Shown piece by piece: positions 24,059 to 24,069 of a stretch of DNA of 24,069 bases. The stretch is from UPXZ01 sp964541615 (GTDB lineage Bacteria; Bacteroidota; Bacteroidia; Bacteroidales; Paludibacteraceae). The notes beneath the pieces are model-generated. The model made no database searches. It was not told the DNA's origin and worked only from the letters and a program-made list of their open reading frames with translations. Positions within the stretch are counted from its first letter, which is position 1. Each line of letters starts with the position of its first letter. The DNA lies in assembly GCA_964541615.1 (NCBI GenBank), contig CAZIRA010000032.1, positions 1-24,069 on the forward strand. The letters run 5' to 3'. The translations under genes and the position numbers were made by a program.

Positions 24059-24069
24059 AGTTTTGAGTT

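Overview
This is chromosomal DNA of a low-to-moderate GC member of the Bacteroidota, most likely order Bacteroidales. The evidence is the gene order murG-murC-ftsQ-ftsA-ftsZ-yqeY, the ispD/recG neighbourhood, several starts preceded by A-rich leaders rather than clear Shine-Dalgarno sites, and upstream motifs of the Bacteroidota sigma type (TTTG, about 19 bp, TAnnTTTG). No tRNA, rRNA, CRISPR array, transposase or phage gene was seen.

Layout. Positions 1-4953 (minus strand): ispD, an acyltransferase-3 membrane protein, recG, ndk and the N-terminal part of a secreted M23 peptidase cut by the window edge. This is a tight run with one ATGA overlap and its own promoters before ispD and ndk. Positions 4954-5291 are a divergent promoter region. 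Positions 5292-7929 (plus strand): a secreted SPOR-domain protein, folE (GTP cyclohydrolase I) and a large polytopic membrane protein that may be a GT-C type glycosyltransferase. Positions 7987-14625 (minus): the distal part of the division and cell wall (dcw) cluster, ending in a GatB/YqeY protein. Upstream of murG, where ftsW and murD would be expected, lies a D12-class DNA adenine methylase with no visible restriction partner. Next come an ApgM-type phosphoglycerate mutase homologue, an NrnA-like DHH phosphoesterase and a coiled-coil DUF2130 protein with a PD-(D/E)XK-like residue pattern. Positions 19773-24058 (minus): a VOC protein with two glyoxalase-fold domains, a steroid 5-alpha-reductase homologue, a short-chain dehydrogenase, and a fusion of a YczE/YitT-like membrane domain to a cytidylate kinase-like domain.

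Two things stand out. First, a family of short GC-rich repeats (core TCCCCTTCAGGGG and diverged relatives) sits exactly at gene ends: inside the murG, apgM and SDR N-termini, supplying the stop codon of the DHH gene, and directly after the stop of the 5-alpha-reductase gene. Four of the five copies form two inverted pairs that bracket the 5' ends of apgM and of the SDR gene, as small MITE-like elements would. Second, the last four genes look like an uncharacterised redox module: the VOC and reductase genes are 1 bp apart, the SDR follows, and the VOC protein has lost several of the usual metal-ligand residues.

Most calls for core genes rest on motifs that can be read directly. Substrates of the VOC/reductase/SDR group, the acyltransferase, the GT-C-like protein and the kinase fusion are inferences.
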